NCBI RefSeq assembly: GCF_018131075.1
Contig: NZ_JAFCLS010000034.1
Location: 1-64,000 of the forward strand
DNA: 64,000 nt
Direction: 5' to 3'
Origin: Bradyrhizobium sp. JYMT SZCCT0428
Lineage (GTDB): Bacteria > Pseudomonadota > Alphaproteobacteria > Rhizobiales > Xanthobacteraceae
In this document: positions 16,859 through 24,491 of the stretch, piece by piece
How positions within the stretch are numbered: position 1 is the stretch's first letter
Layout: every line of letters starts with the position of its first letter
Program-made: the position numbers and the translations under genes
The notes under the pieces: generated by a model
What the model was told of the DNA's origin: nothing
Databases searched by the model: none
The model's input: the letters and a program-made list of their open reading frames with translations, nothing else

Positions 16859-17794
16859 CTACCCGATCAAAGCCATGACGCCGCGCACGACAACCTCGAG
16901 CAGCAGCGTGGCGAACAGCGCGAACAGGTAAAGGATCGAGAAAGCAAACAGCCGCCGCGTCGCACGCAGCGCTTCGGTGCCCTCGCGGCGGCGGTAGACG
17001 TTGATCGCCAGCGCCATCATGCCGGCGCCGAGCACCAGCGAGGTGATGCCATAGATCGCGTCGAAATAGCCGAGCGGCCAGGGGGCGACGGCGATCGCGA
17101 CCAGCACGACCGTATAGAGCAGGATCTGCAGCCGGGTCGCGTCGGGGCCGGCAACGACCGGCAGCATCGGGATGCCGGCGCGGGCGTAGTCGTCGCTGCG
17201 GAACAGCGCCAGCGCCCAGAAATGCGGCGGGGTCCAGAAGAAGATGATCAGGAACAGCAGCACCGGCTCCATCGACAGCGAGCCGGTCGCCGCGGCCCAC
17301 GCCACCACAGGCGGCAGCGCGCCGGCGGCGCCGCCGATCACGATGTTCTGCGCGGTCCAGCGCTTCAGGAGCATGGTGTAGATCACGACGTAGAAGAAGA
17401 TCGTGAACGCCAGGAGCCCGCCCGCGAGCCAGTTGACGAGGATGCCGAGCGTCATCACCGAGAAGAACGCCAGGATCAGCCCGAATGCGGTGGCTTCCTC
17501 GCGCGTGATGCGGCCGCGCGGAATCGGCCGGTTCGCGGTGCGCGACATCAACGCGTCGATATCGCCCTCATAGGCCATGTTCAGCGCACCGGAGGCGCCG
17601 GCGCCGACCGCGATGCAGAGGATGGAAGTGAACGCCAGGATCGGGTGGATATGCCCGGGCGCGATAACGAGGCCGACCAGCGCGGTGAAGATCACCAGCG
17701 ACATCACCCGCGGCTTCAGCAGCGCGAGGTAGTCGCCGACCTCAGCCTCGGAAATCCGGGGCAACTCGATGGCGTTGTGATCGACGACCGACAA
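16859..17794 (-). CDS. ctaB: Protoheme IX farnesyltransferase
   Basis: A 311-residue polytopic UbiA-family prenyltransferase (about nine helices) that converts heme b to heme o for aa3 oxidase. The first Asp-rich prenyl-diphosphate motif is NMAYEGDIDALMSRTANRPI; the second loop has FFWTPPHFWALALFRSDDYA. It begins about 60 bases after coxA, the usual coxB-coxA-ctaB order. Also called coxE in older rhizobial literature. Confidence 0.96.
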   Translation of the reverse strand: MSVVDHNAIELPRISEAEVGDYLALLKPRVMSLVIFTALVGLVIAPGHIHPILAFTSILCIAVGAGASGALNMAYEGDIDALMSRTANRPIPRGRITREEATAFGLILAFFSVMTLGILVNWLAGGLLAFTIFFYVVIYTMLLKRWTAQNIVIGGAAGALPPVVAWAAATGSLSMEPVLLFLIIFFWTPPHFWALALFRSDDYARAGIPMLPVVAGPDATRLQILLYTVVLVAIAVAPWPLGYFDAIYGITSLVLGAGMMALAINVYRRREGTEALRATRRLFAFSILYLFALFATLLLEVVVRGVMALIG

Positions 17795-17857
17795 GATTGA
17801 TCTCGCTTAGTTCTAGGCCGCGGCGCGCCCGAGAGAGCGCGCCGCGAATGATAAGGT

Positions 17858-19477
17858 TTATTGCACCCGCGGCAGCACTTCGAACTGGTGGAAGGGCGGC
17901 GGCGACGACAGCGTCCATTCCAGCGTGGTGGCGCCGGGGCCCCACGGATTGTCCGCCGCCTGCTCCTTCTTGATGAAGGCATCGACCACGCCATAGATGA
18001 AGATCAGCACGCCGAAGCCCGAGATGTAGGAGCCGAGCGAGGACACCAGGTTCCAGCCGGCGAACGCATCCGGATAGTCGATGTAGCGGCGCGGCATGCC
18101 TGACAGCCCGAGGAAGTGCTGCGGGAAGAACACCAGGTTGACGCCGATGAAGGTGACCCAGAAGTGCAGCTTGCCGATGGTTTCCGAGTACATGTAGCCG
18201 GACATCTTCGGGAACCAGTAGTACCAGCCGGCGAAGATCGCGAACACGGCGCCGAGCGACAGCACGTAGTGGAAGTGCGCGACGACGTAATAGGTTTCCT
18301 GCAGCACGCGGTCGACGCCGGCATTGGCCAGCACGACGCCGGTGACGCCACCGAGCGTGAACAGGAAGATGAAGCCGATCGCCCACAGCATCGGCGTCTT
18401 GAACTCGATCGAGCCGCCCCACATCGTGGCGATCCACGAGAAGATCTTCACGCCGGTCGGCACCGCGATCACCATGGTGGCGGCGACGAAATAGGCCTGC
18501 GTCGCGCTGGACATGCCGACCGTGTACATGTGGTGCGCCCACACCACGAAGCCGATGCCGCCGATCGCGACCATGGCGTAGGCCATACCGAGATAGCCGA
18601 ACACAGGCTTGCGCGAGAAGGTCGAGACGATCTGGCTGACCATGCCGAAGCCAGGCAGGATCAGGATGTAGACTTCGGGATGGCCGAAGAACCAGAACAG
18701 ATGCTGGAACAGCAGCGGGTCGCCGCCGCCGTCGGCGGAGAAGAAGGTGGTACCGAAATTGCGGTCGGTCAGCAGCATGGTGATCGCACCGGCCAGCACC
18801 GGCAGCGACAGCAGCAGCAGGAACACCGTCACCAGGATCGACCACACGAACAGCGGCATCTTGTGCAGGGTCATGCCCGGCGCGCGCATGTTGAAGATGG
18901 TGGTGATGAAGTTGATGGCGCCGAGGATCGACGAGGCGCCGGCCAGATGCAGCGACAGGATCGCGAAATCGACCGCCGGTCCCGGATGGCCCGAGGTCGA
19001 CAGCGGCGCGTACATGGTCCAGCCCGCGCCGACGCCGTTGGCGCCCGGCTCACCCTCGACGAAGGTGGACATCAAGAGCAGCGCGAACGAGGCCGGCAGC
19101 AGCCAGAACGAGATGTTGTTCATGCGCGGGAACGCCATGTCGGGCGCACCGATCATCAGCGGCACGAACCAGTTGCCGAAGCCGCCGATCATCGCCGGCA
19201 TCACCATGAAGAAGATCATGATCAGGCCGTGCGAGGTCACGAACACGTTGTAGGTATGGGCTTCGTGGAACAGCTGGACGCCGGGATACATCAGCTCGAT
19301 GCGGATCGCGATCGACATTGCCGCGCCAATGACGCCGGCGATGACCGCGAACACCAGGTACATCGTGCCGATGTCCTTGTGGTTCGTCGAATAGACGAAG
19401 CGCCGCCATCCGGTCGGATGCGCGTGCGCGTGGTCATCATGGGCGTGATCGTGGTGTGTCGCTGCGCCTGTTGCCAT
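17858..19477 (-). CDS. coxA: Cytochrome c oxidase subunit I
   Basis: The 539-residue catalytic subunit with twelve membrane helices. Ligand regions are visible: the heme a His in TSHGLIMIFFMVMPAMIGG, the CuB His and cross-linked Tyr in WFFGHPEVYILILPGFG, the His pair in VVWAHHMYTVGM, and the heme a3/heme a His pair in VVAHFHYVLSLGAVFAIFAG. K- and D-channel residues typical of A-type oxidases appear intact. The N-terminus is His-rich (THHDHAHDDHAHAHP). ATG 19477 follows AAGGCAGG at eight bases. Confidence 0.97.
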   Translation of the reverse strand: MATGAATHHDHAHDDHAHAHPTGWRRFVYSTNHKDIGTMYLVFAVIAGVIGAAMSIAIRIELMYPGVQLFHEAHTYNVFVTSHGLIMIFFMVMPAMIGGFGNWFVPLMIGAPDMAFPRMNNISFWLLPASFALLLMSTFVEGEPGANGVGAGWTMYAPLSTSGHPGPAVDFAILSLHLAGASSILGAINFITTIFNMRAPGMTLHKMPLFVWSILVTVFLLLLSLPVLAGAITMLLTDRNFGTTFFSADGGGDPLLFQHLFWFFGHPEVYILILPGFGMVSQIVSTFSRKPVFGYLGMAYAMVAIGGIGFVVWAHHMYTVGMSSATQAYFVAATMVIAVPTGVKIFSWIATMWGGSIEFKTPMLWAIGFIFLFTLGGVTGVVLANAGVDRVLQETYYVVAHFHYVLSLGAVFAIFAGWYYWFPKMSGYMYSETIGKLHFWVTFIGVNLVFFPQHFLGLSGMPRRYIDYPDAFAGWNLVSSLGSYISGFGVLIFIYGVVDAFIKKEQAADNPWGPGATTLEWTLSSPPPFHQFEVLPRVQ

Positions 19478-19555
19478 GTTCAAATCCTGCCTTGCAGTCC
19501 CTTTTCGGACCTTGCGGTCCGTCGCCCTTGTCCCGTTGCGCTTGAAGCTGCCCGC

Positions 19556-20398
19556 TTACTGCGCCACCGCGCCACCAGCCGAAGCGTACGAATTCGCCGG
19601 GTTGGTCGCATATTTCTTCTTCGCAGTTTCCACCCAGGCCGCGAATTCCTGATCGCTCACGACCCGCACCGCGATCGGCATGAAGGCGTGATCCTTGCCG
19701 CACAGTTCGGAGCACTGGCCGTAGAACATCCCGGTCTTGGTGGCCTTGAACCAGGTCTCGTTCAGACGGCCGGGGATGGCGTCGATCTTGATGCCGAAGG
19801 CCGGCACCGCGAAGGCGTGGATGACGTCCGCACCGGTGGTCAGAACCTTGACCACCTTGTTGACCGGCACCACCATCTCATTGTCGACGCCGAGCAGCCG
19901 GGGCTTCTTGTCCGCCGCTATCAGCGAATCGAACTCGAACTTGCCGTGATCGGGATAGGCGTAGCTCCAGTACCACTGCTTGCCGGTCGCCTTGATGGTG
20001 AGATCGGCCTTCGGCACGTCGAGCTGCAGAAACAGCAGCCGGAACGACGGCACCGCGATCGCGACCAGAATCAGCACCGGGATCAGGGTCCAGGCCACTT
20101 CGATCAGGGTGTTGTGGGTGGTCTTGGAGGGAACCGGATTGGCCTTGGCGTTGAATTTCACGACAACCATGACCAGCAGCACCAGCACGAACAGCGTGAT
20201 CACGGTGATGGTGCCGACCAGCCAGTTATGGAACCAGATGATGTAGTCCATGACCGGCGAGGCCGACTCCTGCAGGGTCCATTCCCACGGCGCTGGCTGC
20301 CCCAATTCGGCTGATGCCGTACCGCCGGCGACAAGGGCCACGCCCGCCACCGCAAATCCCAGCAACCGCCGGCCAATCTGGCCCTTCGACATCTTCAT
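19556..20398 (-). CDS. coxB: Cytochrome c oxidase subunit II
   Basis: A 280-residue subunit II with a signal peptide (cleavage near TASAELGQP), two membrane helices and a periplasmic cupredoxin domain. The CuA site is complete: the His in DVIHAFAVPAFGIKID, and Cys, Glu, Cys, His and Met in GQCSELCGKDHAFMP. The aromatic electron-entry segment KQWYWSYAYPD is present. It is the first gene of the operon; ATG 20398 follows AGGGAGCG. The Ala/Gly-rich tail is short, with no fused cytochrome c domain. Confidence 0.97.
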   Translation of the reverse strand: MKMSKGQIGRRLLGFAVAGVALVAGGTASAELGQPAPWEWTLQESASPVMDYIIWFHNWLVGTITVITLFVLVLLVMVVVKFNAKANPVPSKTTHNTLIEVAWTLIPVLILVAIAVPSFRLLFLQLDVPKADLTIKATGKQWYWSYAYPDHGKFEFDSLIAADKKPRLLGVDNEMVVPVNKVVKVLTTGADVIHAFAVPAFGIKIDAIPGRLNETWFKATKTGMFYGQCSELCGKDHAFMPIAVRVVSDQEFAAWVETAKKKYATNPANSYASAGGAVAQ

Positions 20399-20882
20399 GC
20401 CGCTCGCGCTCCCTTGATAAATCCCCAAAGCATCCCCGCCGGATGGCCGGAAATGCCGCACGATCCGCCCCTACAAACAGCCCGCCGGAGGTGGCTTGGA
20501 CGCACACCTCAAAAGTACCGGGGCCAGATCGCTAGAACGCTTCGAAATCCAGCCTCTCAAACCATAATTCGCAGGCTCTCGCAATGCAGTAGTGGGGACC
20601 AAGGCCATGCGTCACCGGCTAATCTCTGCATGTCAGGTTTTCCCGGTGAATCCAGCAAAATCCGCCTTTTTGTCCAGCCGCGCCGCTTGACAGCCGGATT
20701 ACTGGATGTACGCAAAGGCAGGGTGCACCGCGGGGACCTGATTCGCCGCTGAAGCGCCCTACCCCGCTTGGCGTCAGGCTTGATATCGGGCTTGGGAATT
20801 GCTTCGAGATTTAGCGAAAGACCGCCTTCAAGGCGCCGTCATTACGTATCAGTCCGAGTAATCATTCAGAGGATCGACCCGG
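20399..20882. other. Intergenic region between coxB and ialB (divergent promoters)
   Basis: About 480 bases between two divergent genes. It must hold the cox operon promoter (minus) and the IalB-family promoter (plus). Open frames here lack ribosome sites and recognisable protein sequence. I see no repeat, terminator or clear -35/-10 pair worth naming. Confidence 0.55.
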
Positions 20883-21419
20883 ATGAGGCGTTCAAAACAT
20901 CAGGCAGGACGCAAGCCAGGGCTAGGCCGCTGGCTGGGCGGACTGCTCGCCACCGCACTCCTTCTCGGCCTGACGGAGGCTGCCAGCGCCCAGGGCGCGG
21001 TGCGCTCGGTCCATGGCGACTGGCAGATCCGTTGCGACACCCCGCCGGGCGCCCAGGGCGAGCAATGCGCCCTGATCCAGAGCGTGGTAGCCGAGGACCG
21101 CTCCAACGCCGGCCTCACGGTGATCGTGCTGAAGACCGCCGACCAGAAGAGCAAACTGATGCGGGTGGTGGCCCCCTTGGGCGTGCTGCTGCCCTCCGGC
21201 CTCGGTTTGAAACTGGACAATCAGGACGTCGGGCGCGCCGGTTTTGTCCGCTGCCTGCCCAATGGCTGCGTTGCCGAAGTCGTGATGGACGAAAAGCTGC
21301 TCGGCCAGCTCCGCACCGCCAAGACCGCGACCTTTATTATCTTCGAGACCCCGGAAGAGGGCATCGGATTTCCGCTGAGCCTGAATGGGATCGGCGAGGG
21401 GTATGACAAGTTGCCGTGA
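20883..21419 (+). CDS. IalB-family exported protein
   Basis: A 178-residue protein of the invasion-associated locus B family. A long signal peptide (about 1-36, GGLLATALLLGLTEAASAQG) precedes a beta-rich domain starting VHGDWQIRCDTPPGAQGEQC, the family hallmark, with later GFVRCLPNGCVAEVVMDEKL. Four Cys at conserved spacing probably form two disulfides. IalB is known from Bartonella, where it aids erythrocyte entry, but related proteins are widespread in free-living rhizobiales with no known invasion role. The gene stands alone. Confidence 0.88.
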   Translation: MRRSKHQAGRKPGLGRWLGGLLATALLLGLTEAASAQGAVRSVHGDWQIRCDTPPGAQGEQCALIQSVVAEDRSNAGLTVIVLKTADQKSKLMRVVAPLGVLLPSGLGLKLDNQDVGRAGFVRCLPNGCVAEVVMDEKLLGQLRTAKTATFIIFETPEEGIGFPLSLNGIGEGYDKLP

Positions 21420-21453
21420 GGCGCCGGCGCGCCTCAACGTCCGCTTCGCTTAG

Positions 21454-22062
21454 TTACGCGCCACGGGCACTTGCATAATAATCGAACAACCGGCGCGCCT
21501 CAGCCGAGAGCCAGTCGGCTTCACCCGTGATGTAGCCTTCGACTTGCCCGGTGACGCCGAGCAGGAAGGTGATCGGCATGCCGTAAAGCGCGAAGGGCGT
21601 GTCGACACCGTCGCTTGCGCCGGCGCGTCCCACCAGTCCGCCGAGATCGAAGCCGATCGTAAGATGGCGAAGCTTCAACTTCTTGGCGAACGGCGCGACC
21701 ACGGATCGATCGCGATCGGTGGTGATGGCGACGACGGCGAGGTCGGCGCGACGGTCACCCGCGAGCTGATCCAGTATCGGCAGTTCCGTGCGGCAGGCCG
21801 CACACCAGGTCGCCCAGAAATTGACGAGCACCACCTTGCCGCGGAAGGACTGCAAATCGAGTGCGCCGCCGCCGAGACGCGGGATCGTGACCGGCGGGAC
21901 CGGCCGTGCGCCGCGAACGAGGGTGAACTGATGCCGGGCCGTGGCGAATGGCGGCGGCCCGCCGGCCGCGGCGCGACCCACGGCCGGTAGCGCGAGCGAG
22001 GCGGCCGTGCCCATGATCCCCACGACAAAGGTGCGGCGGGTCGGGCCACGAGGCGACATCAT
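21454..22062 (-). CDS. TlpA-like thioredoxin with Tat signal
   Basis: A 202-residue exported thioredoxin-fold protein. The N-terminus has a twin-arginine signal (TRRTFVVGIMG, then a hydrophobic stretch to GRAAAGG). The thioredoxin domain begins near RGKVVLVNFWATWCAACRTE, with the redox motif CAAC, and includes the cis-Pro loop GMPITFLLG. It should act as a periplasmic thiol-disulfide reductase of the TlpA/ResA type. ATG 22062 has CGGAG eight bases upstream. It is last in an apparent operon DoxX - DsrE-like - TlpA (gaps 23 and 49 bases), which points to thiol or sulfur-compound handling in the envelope. Confidence 0.88.
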   Translation of the reverse strand: MMSPRGPTRRTFVVGIMGTAASLALPAVGRAAAGGPPPFATARHQFTLVRGARPVPPVTIPRLGGGALDLQSFRGKVVLVNFWATWCAACRTELPILDQLAGDRRADLAVVAITTDRDRSVVAPFAKKLKLRHLTIGFDLGGLVGRAGASDGVDTPFALYGMPITFLLGVTGQVEGYITGEADWLSAEARRLFDYYASARGA

Positions 22063-22111
22063 GTCGGATACTCCGCTGTGCCGTTTTGAAACCAGATTCT
22101 GAATCCAAATA

Positions 22112-22615
22112 TCACGATCGGATGTAGGACCAGCCGGCTTCCTGCAATTCGATGATGCGCCCGGGTCCGCTCGGCACGAGATCGACGCCATCGATCAATA
22201 TGACAGGACGCCCCTCCTGGCGCTCCATGCCGAGCTTGGTGGCGTCGCACACCACGAAGCGGATATTCGAATTGACCGTCCTCAGGATGCGCAGCATGTC
22301 CTTTACCGGCGAAGTGTCGGCCCGCAGCATGTGAACGCCGGCGTTGTAGGCGACGACTTCGATCGTGAACGCCTCGTTCCGCTCCTGGTAGTATTTTGGA
22401 AGGTTGAGCGAGGTCGAGATCAGCGCCCGCATCGTGGTGGGATCATCGGTGTTGATCGGCAGCACCAGCCGATGCATCGCGACTGAAGCTGCCTTCGCCT
22501 GCGGCTTTGGGCTCGCCGCCTCCGATCCTGTCAACAACAGGGTCACGGTCAGCGGCACCACGAAGGCCAGGATGAGCCCTGCGGCAATCGTCAATTCACG
22601 GCGGGAAAGGCGCAT
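22112..22615 (-). CDS. DsrE-like protein with N-terminal membrane anchor
   Basis: A 167-residue protein. Residues 8-32 form a membrane anchor or uncleaved signal (TIAAGLILAFVVPLTVTLLL). The rest has the DsrE/DsrF-like fold pattern: MHRLVLPINTDDPTTMRALI, then FTIEVVAYNAGVHMLRAD, and the characteristic Cys in IRFVVCDATKLGM. DsrE-family proteins carry or transfer sulfur on such a Cys; most are cytoplasmic, so the anchor is a variation. ATG 22615 fits the signal; longer frames lack sense. Located between DoxX and TlpA. Substrate unknown. Confidence 0.8.
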   Translation of the reverse strand: MRLSRRELTIAAGLILAFVVPLTVTLLLTGSEAASPKPQAKAASVAMHRLVLPINTDDPTTMRALISTSLNLPKYYQERNEAFTIEVVAYNAGVHMLRADTSPVKDMLRILRTVNSNIRFVVCDATKLGMERQEGRPVILIDGVDLVPSGPGRIIELQEAGWSYIRS

Positions 22616-22638
22616 GGCGGCGGCTTCACAAATGCTGT

Positions 22639-23031
22639 TCACAAATGCTTGGCAAGCGATGCGATCTGGTCGCGCTTCGCGTAGGCGACGATGGCGCTCA
22701 GTGCCAACAGCACCAGAGCAGGCACAGTCGAGCCGCCGATCACAAACAGATGCGTGACGGTCGCTCCGATCATAATGCAGATCAGCAGCACGGCGCCAAA
22801 GGCCGCCAGCGACGGCGCGAGGATCAGGAAAGCCCCGAGCAGTTCGAGCGCCCCGGTCAAATAGCGGAACCATTGACCAAGTCCGATGTGCTGAAATTCC
22901 TCAACCAGCATAGGCACGCCATAGAGCTTGGCCGCGCCTGCGCCTGCAAAAGCAAGGGCCAGCAATCCCCTGACGATCCAGAGACCGGCGGACTTCCAGC
23001 GCGGCGGCGCCAAGACAGCAGCAAGTGACAT
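22639..23031 (-). CDS. DoxX-family membrane protein
   Basis: A 130-residue protein with four helices: WIVRGLLALAFAGAGAAKLY, YLTGALELLGAFLILAPSLA, AAFGAVLLICIMIGATVTHL, and VPALVLLALSAIVAYAK. This is the DoxX/DoxD pattern, with G-AKL after helix one. DoxX proteins are linked with thiosulfate:quinone reductases and with redox-stress complexes. ATG 23031 follows GGGAGCGACC. First gene of the operon, 120 bases from the divergent HxlR regulator, which probably controls it. Confidence 0.88.
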   Translation of the reverse strand: MSLAAVLAPPRWKSAGLWIVRGLLALAFAGAGAAKLYGVPMLVEEFQHIGLGQWFRYLTGALELLGAFLILAPSLAAFGAVLLICIMIGATVTHLFVIGGSTVPALVLLALSAIVAYAKRDQIASLAKHL

Positions 23032-23151
23032 TGGTCGCTCCCGATATATTCCAGCGGTTCAGCGCCGTGGCCGACCCCCTCGAAGGCTTTTGGGACACAA
23101 AATTCGGGAGTAAGATGAAAAGCGCAAGTAGGATGCTTTTTGTGAGGTAGT

Positions 23152-23565
23152 ATGAAAAAGATGACTATTGCAGAAAGCAAAGATATTGCCGCCCCGGAAC
23201 CGTGCGAGCGCGGAGTGCTGGAGCAATTTCATCGCGCGCTGGGCGTTCTGGCCGGAAAATGGAAGGGCGAAATTCTCTGGCAACTGGTCCAGCGCAAGCA
23301 CCGGTTCGGCGAATTGCGCCAATCGATCCCCGGCGTCACCCAGCACATGCTGACGACGCAGCTACGCGATCTCGAGGCCAATGGACTGGTGAAGCGCACG
23401 GTCTATCCCGAGGTGCCGCCGCGCGTCGAATATGAGATCACGCCCTCGGCGAGGGCCCCGCAACCGGTGTTCGATGAACTGTTTCGCTGGTCGCAGGAGC
23501 ACGGCCTTCCGACCGCGGCGCAGCCCAAGGGTTCTTCTCCCGACAAAAAGGCGCAACCAAAGTAG
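23152..23565 (+). CDS. HxlR-family transcriptional regulator
   Basis: A 137-residue winged-helix regulator: FHRALGVLAGKWKGEILWQL, then RFGELRQSIPGVTQHMLTTQ (recognition region) and the wing PEVPPRVEYEITP. One Cys only, C18, just before the winged helix. In HxlR proteins such as YodB and HypR an N-terminal Cys senses quinones, aldehydes or disulfide stress. Divergent from DoxX-DsrE-TlpA, so a thiol-stress repressor of that operon is the simplest model. ATG 23152 follows GTGAGG. The C-terminal extension (PKGSSPDKKAQPK) is polar and probably disordered. Confidence 0.9.
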   Translation: MKKMTIAESKDIAAPEPCERGVLEQFHRALGVLAGKWKGEILWQLVQRKHRFGELRQSIPGVTQHMLTTQLRDLEANGLVKRTVYPEVPPRVEYEITPSARAPQPVFDELFRWSQEHGLPTAAQPKGSSPDKKAQPK

Positions 23566-23658
23566 ATTCCCGTCATTGCGAGCTGAGTGATCTCGCTCAC
23601 AGCCAGAGCAATGGTCATCCTGCAAAAGGCTTCCCCATCAACGCCGAGGGAAACCGCC

Positions 23659-23841
23659 ATGACCAATAACCATACGTTCGAGGCCCGTGCAGACGCTGCG
23701 AAAGGCGAACTGACCGGGGAGCAACTCAACATCGTATCCGGCGGCAAATGGTTTGAAATCGTGCGCATCGAGCACGGTGTGAAGTCGCTGCGGGACGCGG
23801 CATCGGGATTGGCAACCGGGCGCCGCCAGCACCAACCCTGA
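23659..23841 (+). CDS. 60-residue peptide with double-glycine leader
   Basis: A small gene with ATG 23659 and GAGGG eight bases upstream. The peptide starts MTNNHTFEARADAAKGELTG and continues EQLNIVSGG, Gly-Gly at 28-29, then a basic 31-residue tail (KWFEIVRIEHG, later GLATGRRQHQP). The stretch GELTGEQLNIVSGG matches leaders cut after Gly-Gly by C39-peptidase ABC exporters (bacteriocin and microcin type): acidic, with hydrophobics at -4, -7 and -12 positions or close to them. No exporter or modifying enzyme is in the window. It lies 93 bases after HxlR. It may be an exported signal or bacteriocin-like peptide; the product function is not known. Confidence 0.65.
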   Translation: MTNNHTFEARADAAKGELTGEQLNIVSGGKWFEIVRIEHGVKSLRDAASGLATGRRQHQP

Positions 23842-23857
23842 TCTGATTGAGCGTCGT

Positions 23858-23894
23858 CAGGTTTTCGCCATCAGGTTTTCGCCATCAGGTTTTT
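23858..23894. repeat. Tandem 14-bp direct repeat
   Basis: CAGGTTTTCGCCAT occurs at 23858-23871 and 23872-23885, with a third partial copy CAGGTTTTT from 23886. It lies between the convergent peptide and GNAT genes. A related CAGGTTTTCG occurs again inside the 3' end of the GNAT gene. Cause may be slippage. Confidence 0.8.
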
Positions 23895-23907
23895 CTTGGC
23901 CCTGCCG

Positions 23908-24402
23908 CTAGAACAGCAGCCCCATCAAAATCAGGTTTTCGTAGCTGCCATCGACCAGGATGGCCTCGCGCTGCACGCCTTCGATCTCGAAGCCGACCTT
24001 CTTGTAGAGCGCGATCGCGTTCACGTTGTTTTCCCGGACCGTCAGTTCGACCCGCTGCAGCCCGAAGGCCCGTGCGGCGCCGAGCGCCTGCGCGATCAGG
24101 CGCTTGCCGATGCCCCGTCCCCGGAACTGCGGCAAAAGCCCCATGCCGAGAACGCCGTTATGGGCATAAATCGGCCTTGGCTTCGGGGTCACGTCGCACC
24201 AGCCGACGACTTCACCGCCCGACAGCGCGACAAATTGCGGATAACCCTGCTCGATAATGTCCAGAATGAACGCCCGCGTCGCTTCCAGCGGCGGGGCCTC
24301 CAGGAACGACAGGTAGCGCCGCTCCCGCGCCACGATATCGAGGGTGCGGTGGAAGCTGTCGATATGGCCTTGCGTTATCGGAACAATTTCGATCGTAGCC
24401 AT
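23908..24402 (-). CDS. GNAT-family N-acetyltransferase
   Basis: A 164-residue acetyltransferase. Motif A (acetyl-CoA pyrophosphate loop) is LLPQFRGRGIGKRLIAQAL, preceded by the motif D/A strand HNGVLGMGL; motif B is NVNAIALYKKVGFEIEGVQR. It resembles RimJ/RimI-like or phosphinothricin acetyltransferase-like members, but the acceptor cannot be told. ATG 24402 begins MATIEIVPIT with no upstream alternative of merit. Divergent from tldD. Confidence 0.9.
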   Translation of the reverse strand: MATIEIVPITQGHIDSFHRTLDIVARERRYLSFLEAPPLEATRAFILDIIEQGYPQFVALSGGEVVGWCDVTPKPRPIYAHNGVLGMGLLPQFRGRGIGKRLIAQALGAARAFGLQRVELTVRENNVNAIALYKKVGFEIEGVQREAILVDGSYENLILMGLLF

Positions 24403-24491
24403 CGTGCCTGCAACGTGTTGATCCAGCCCCTCGCGGAACTACGAGGAAACAACTATCTTGGTTGCACCCCTCCGACAACGGACTGAATGTA

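Noticed and set aside
18116..20314. Very long open frame (over 700 codons) antisense to coxA and coxB
   Set aside because: It is the shadow of two strongly recognised genes in GC-rich DNA; composition is His/Arg/Asp-rich with no domain.
20414..20752. Plus-strand frame of 112 codons upstream of ialB
   Set aside because: No start signal or recognisable sequence; lies in a divergent promoter region.
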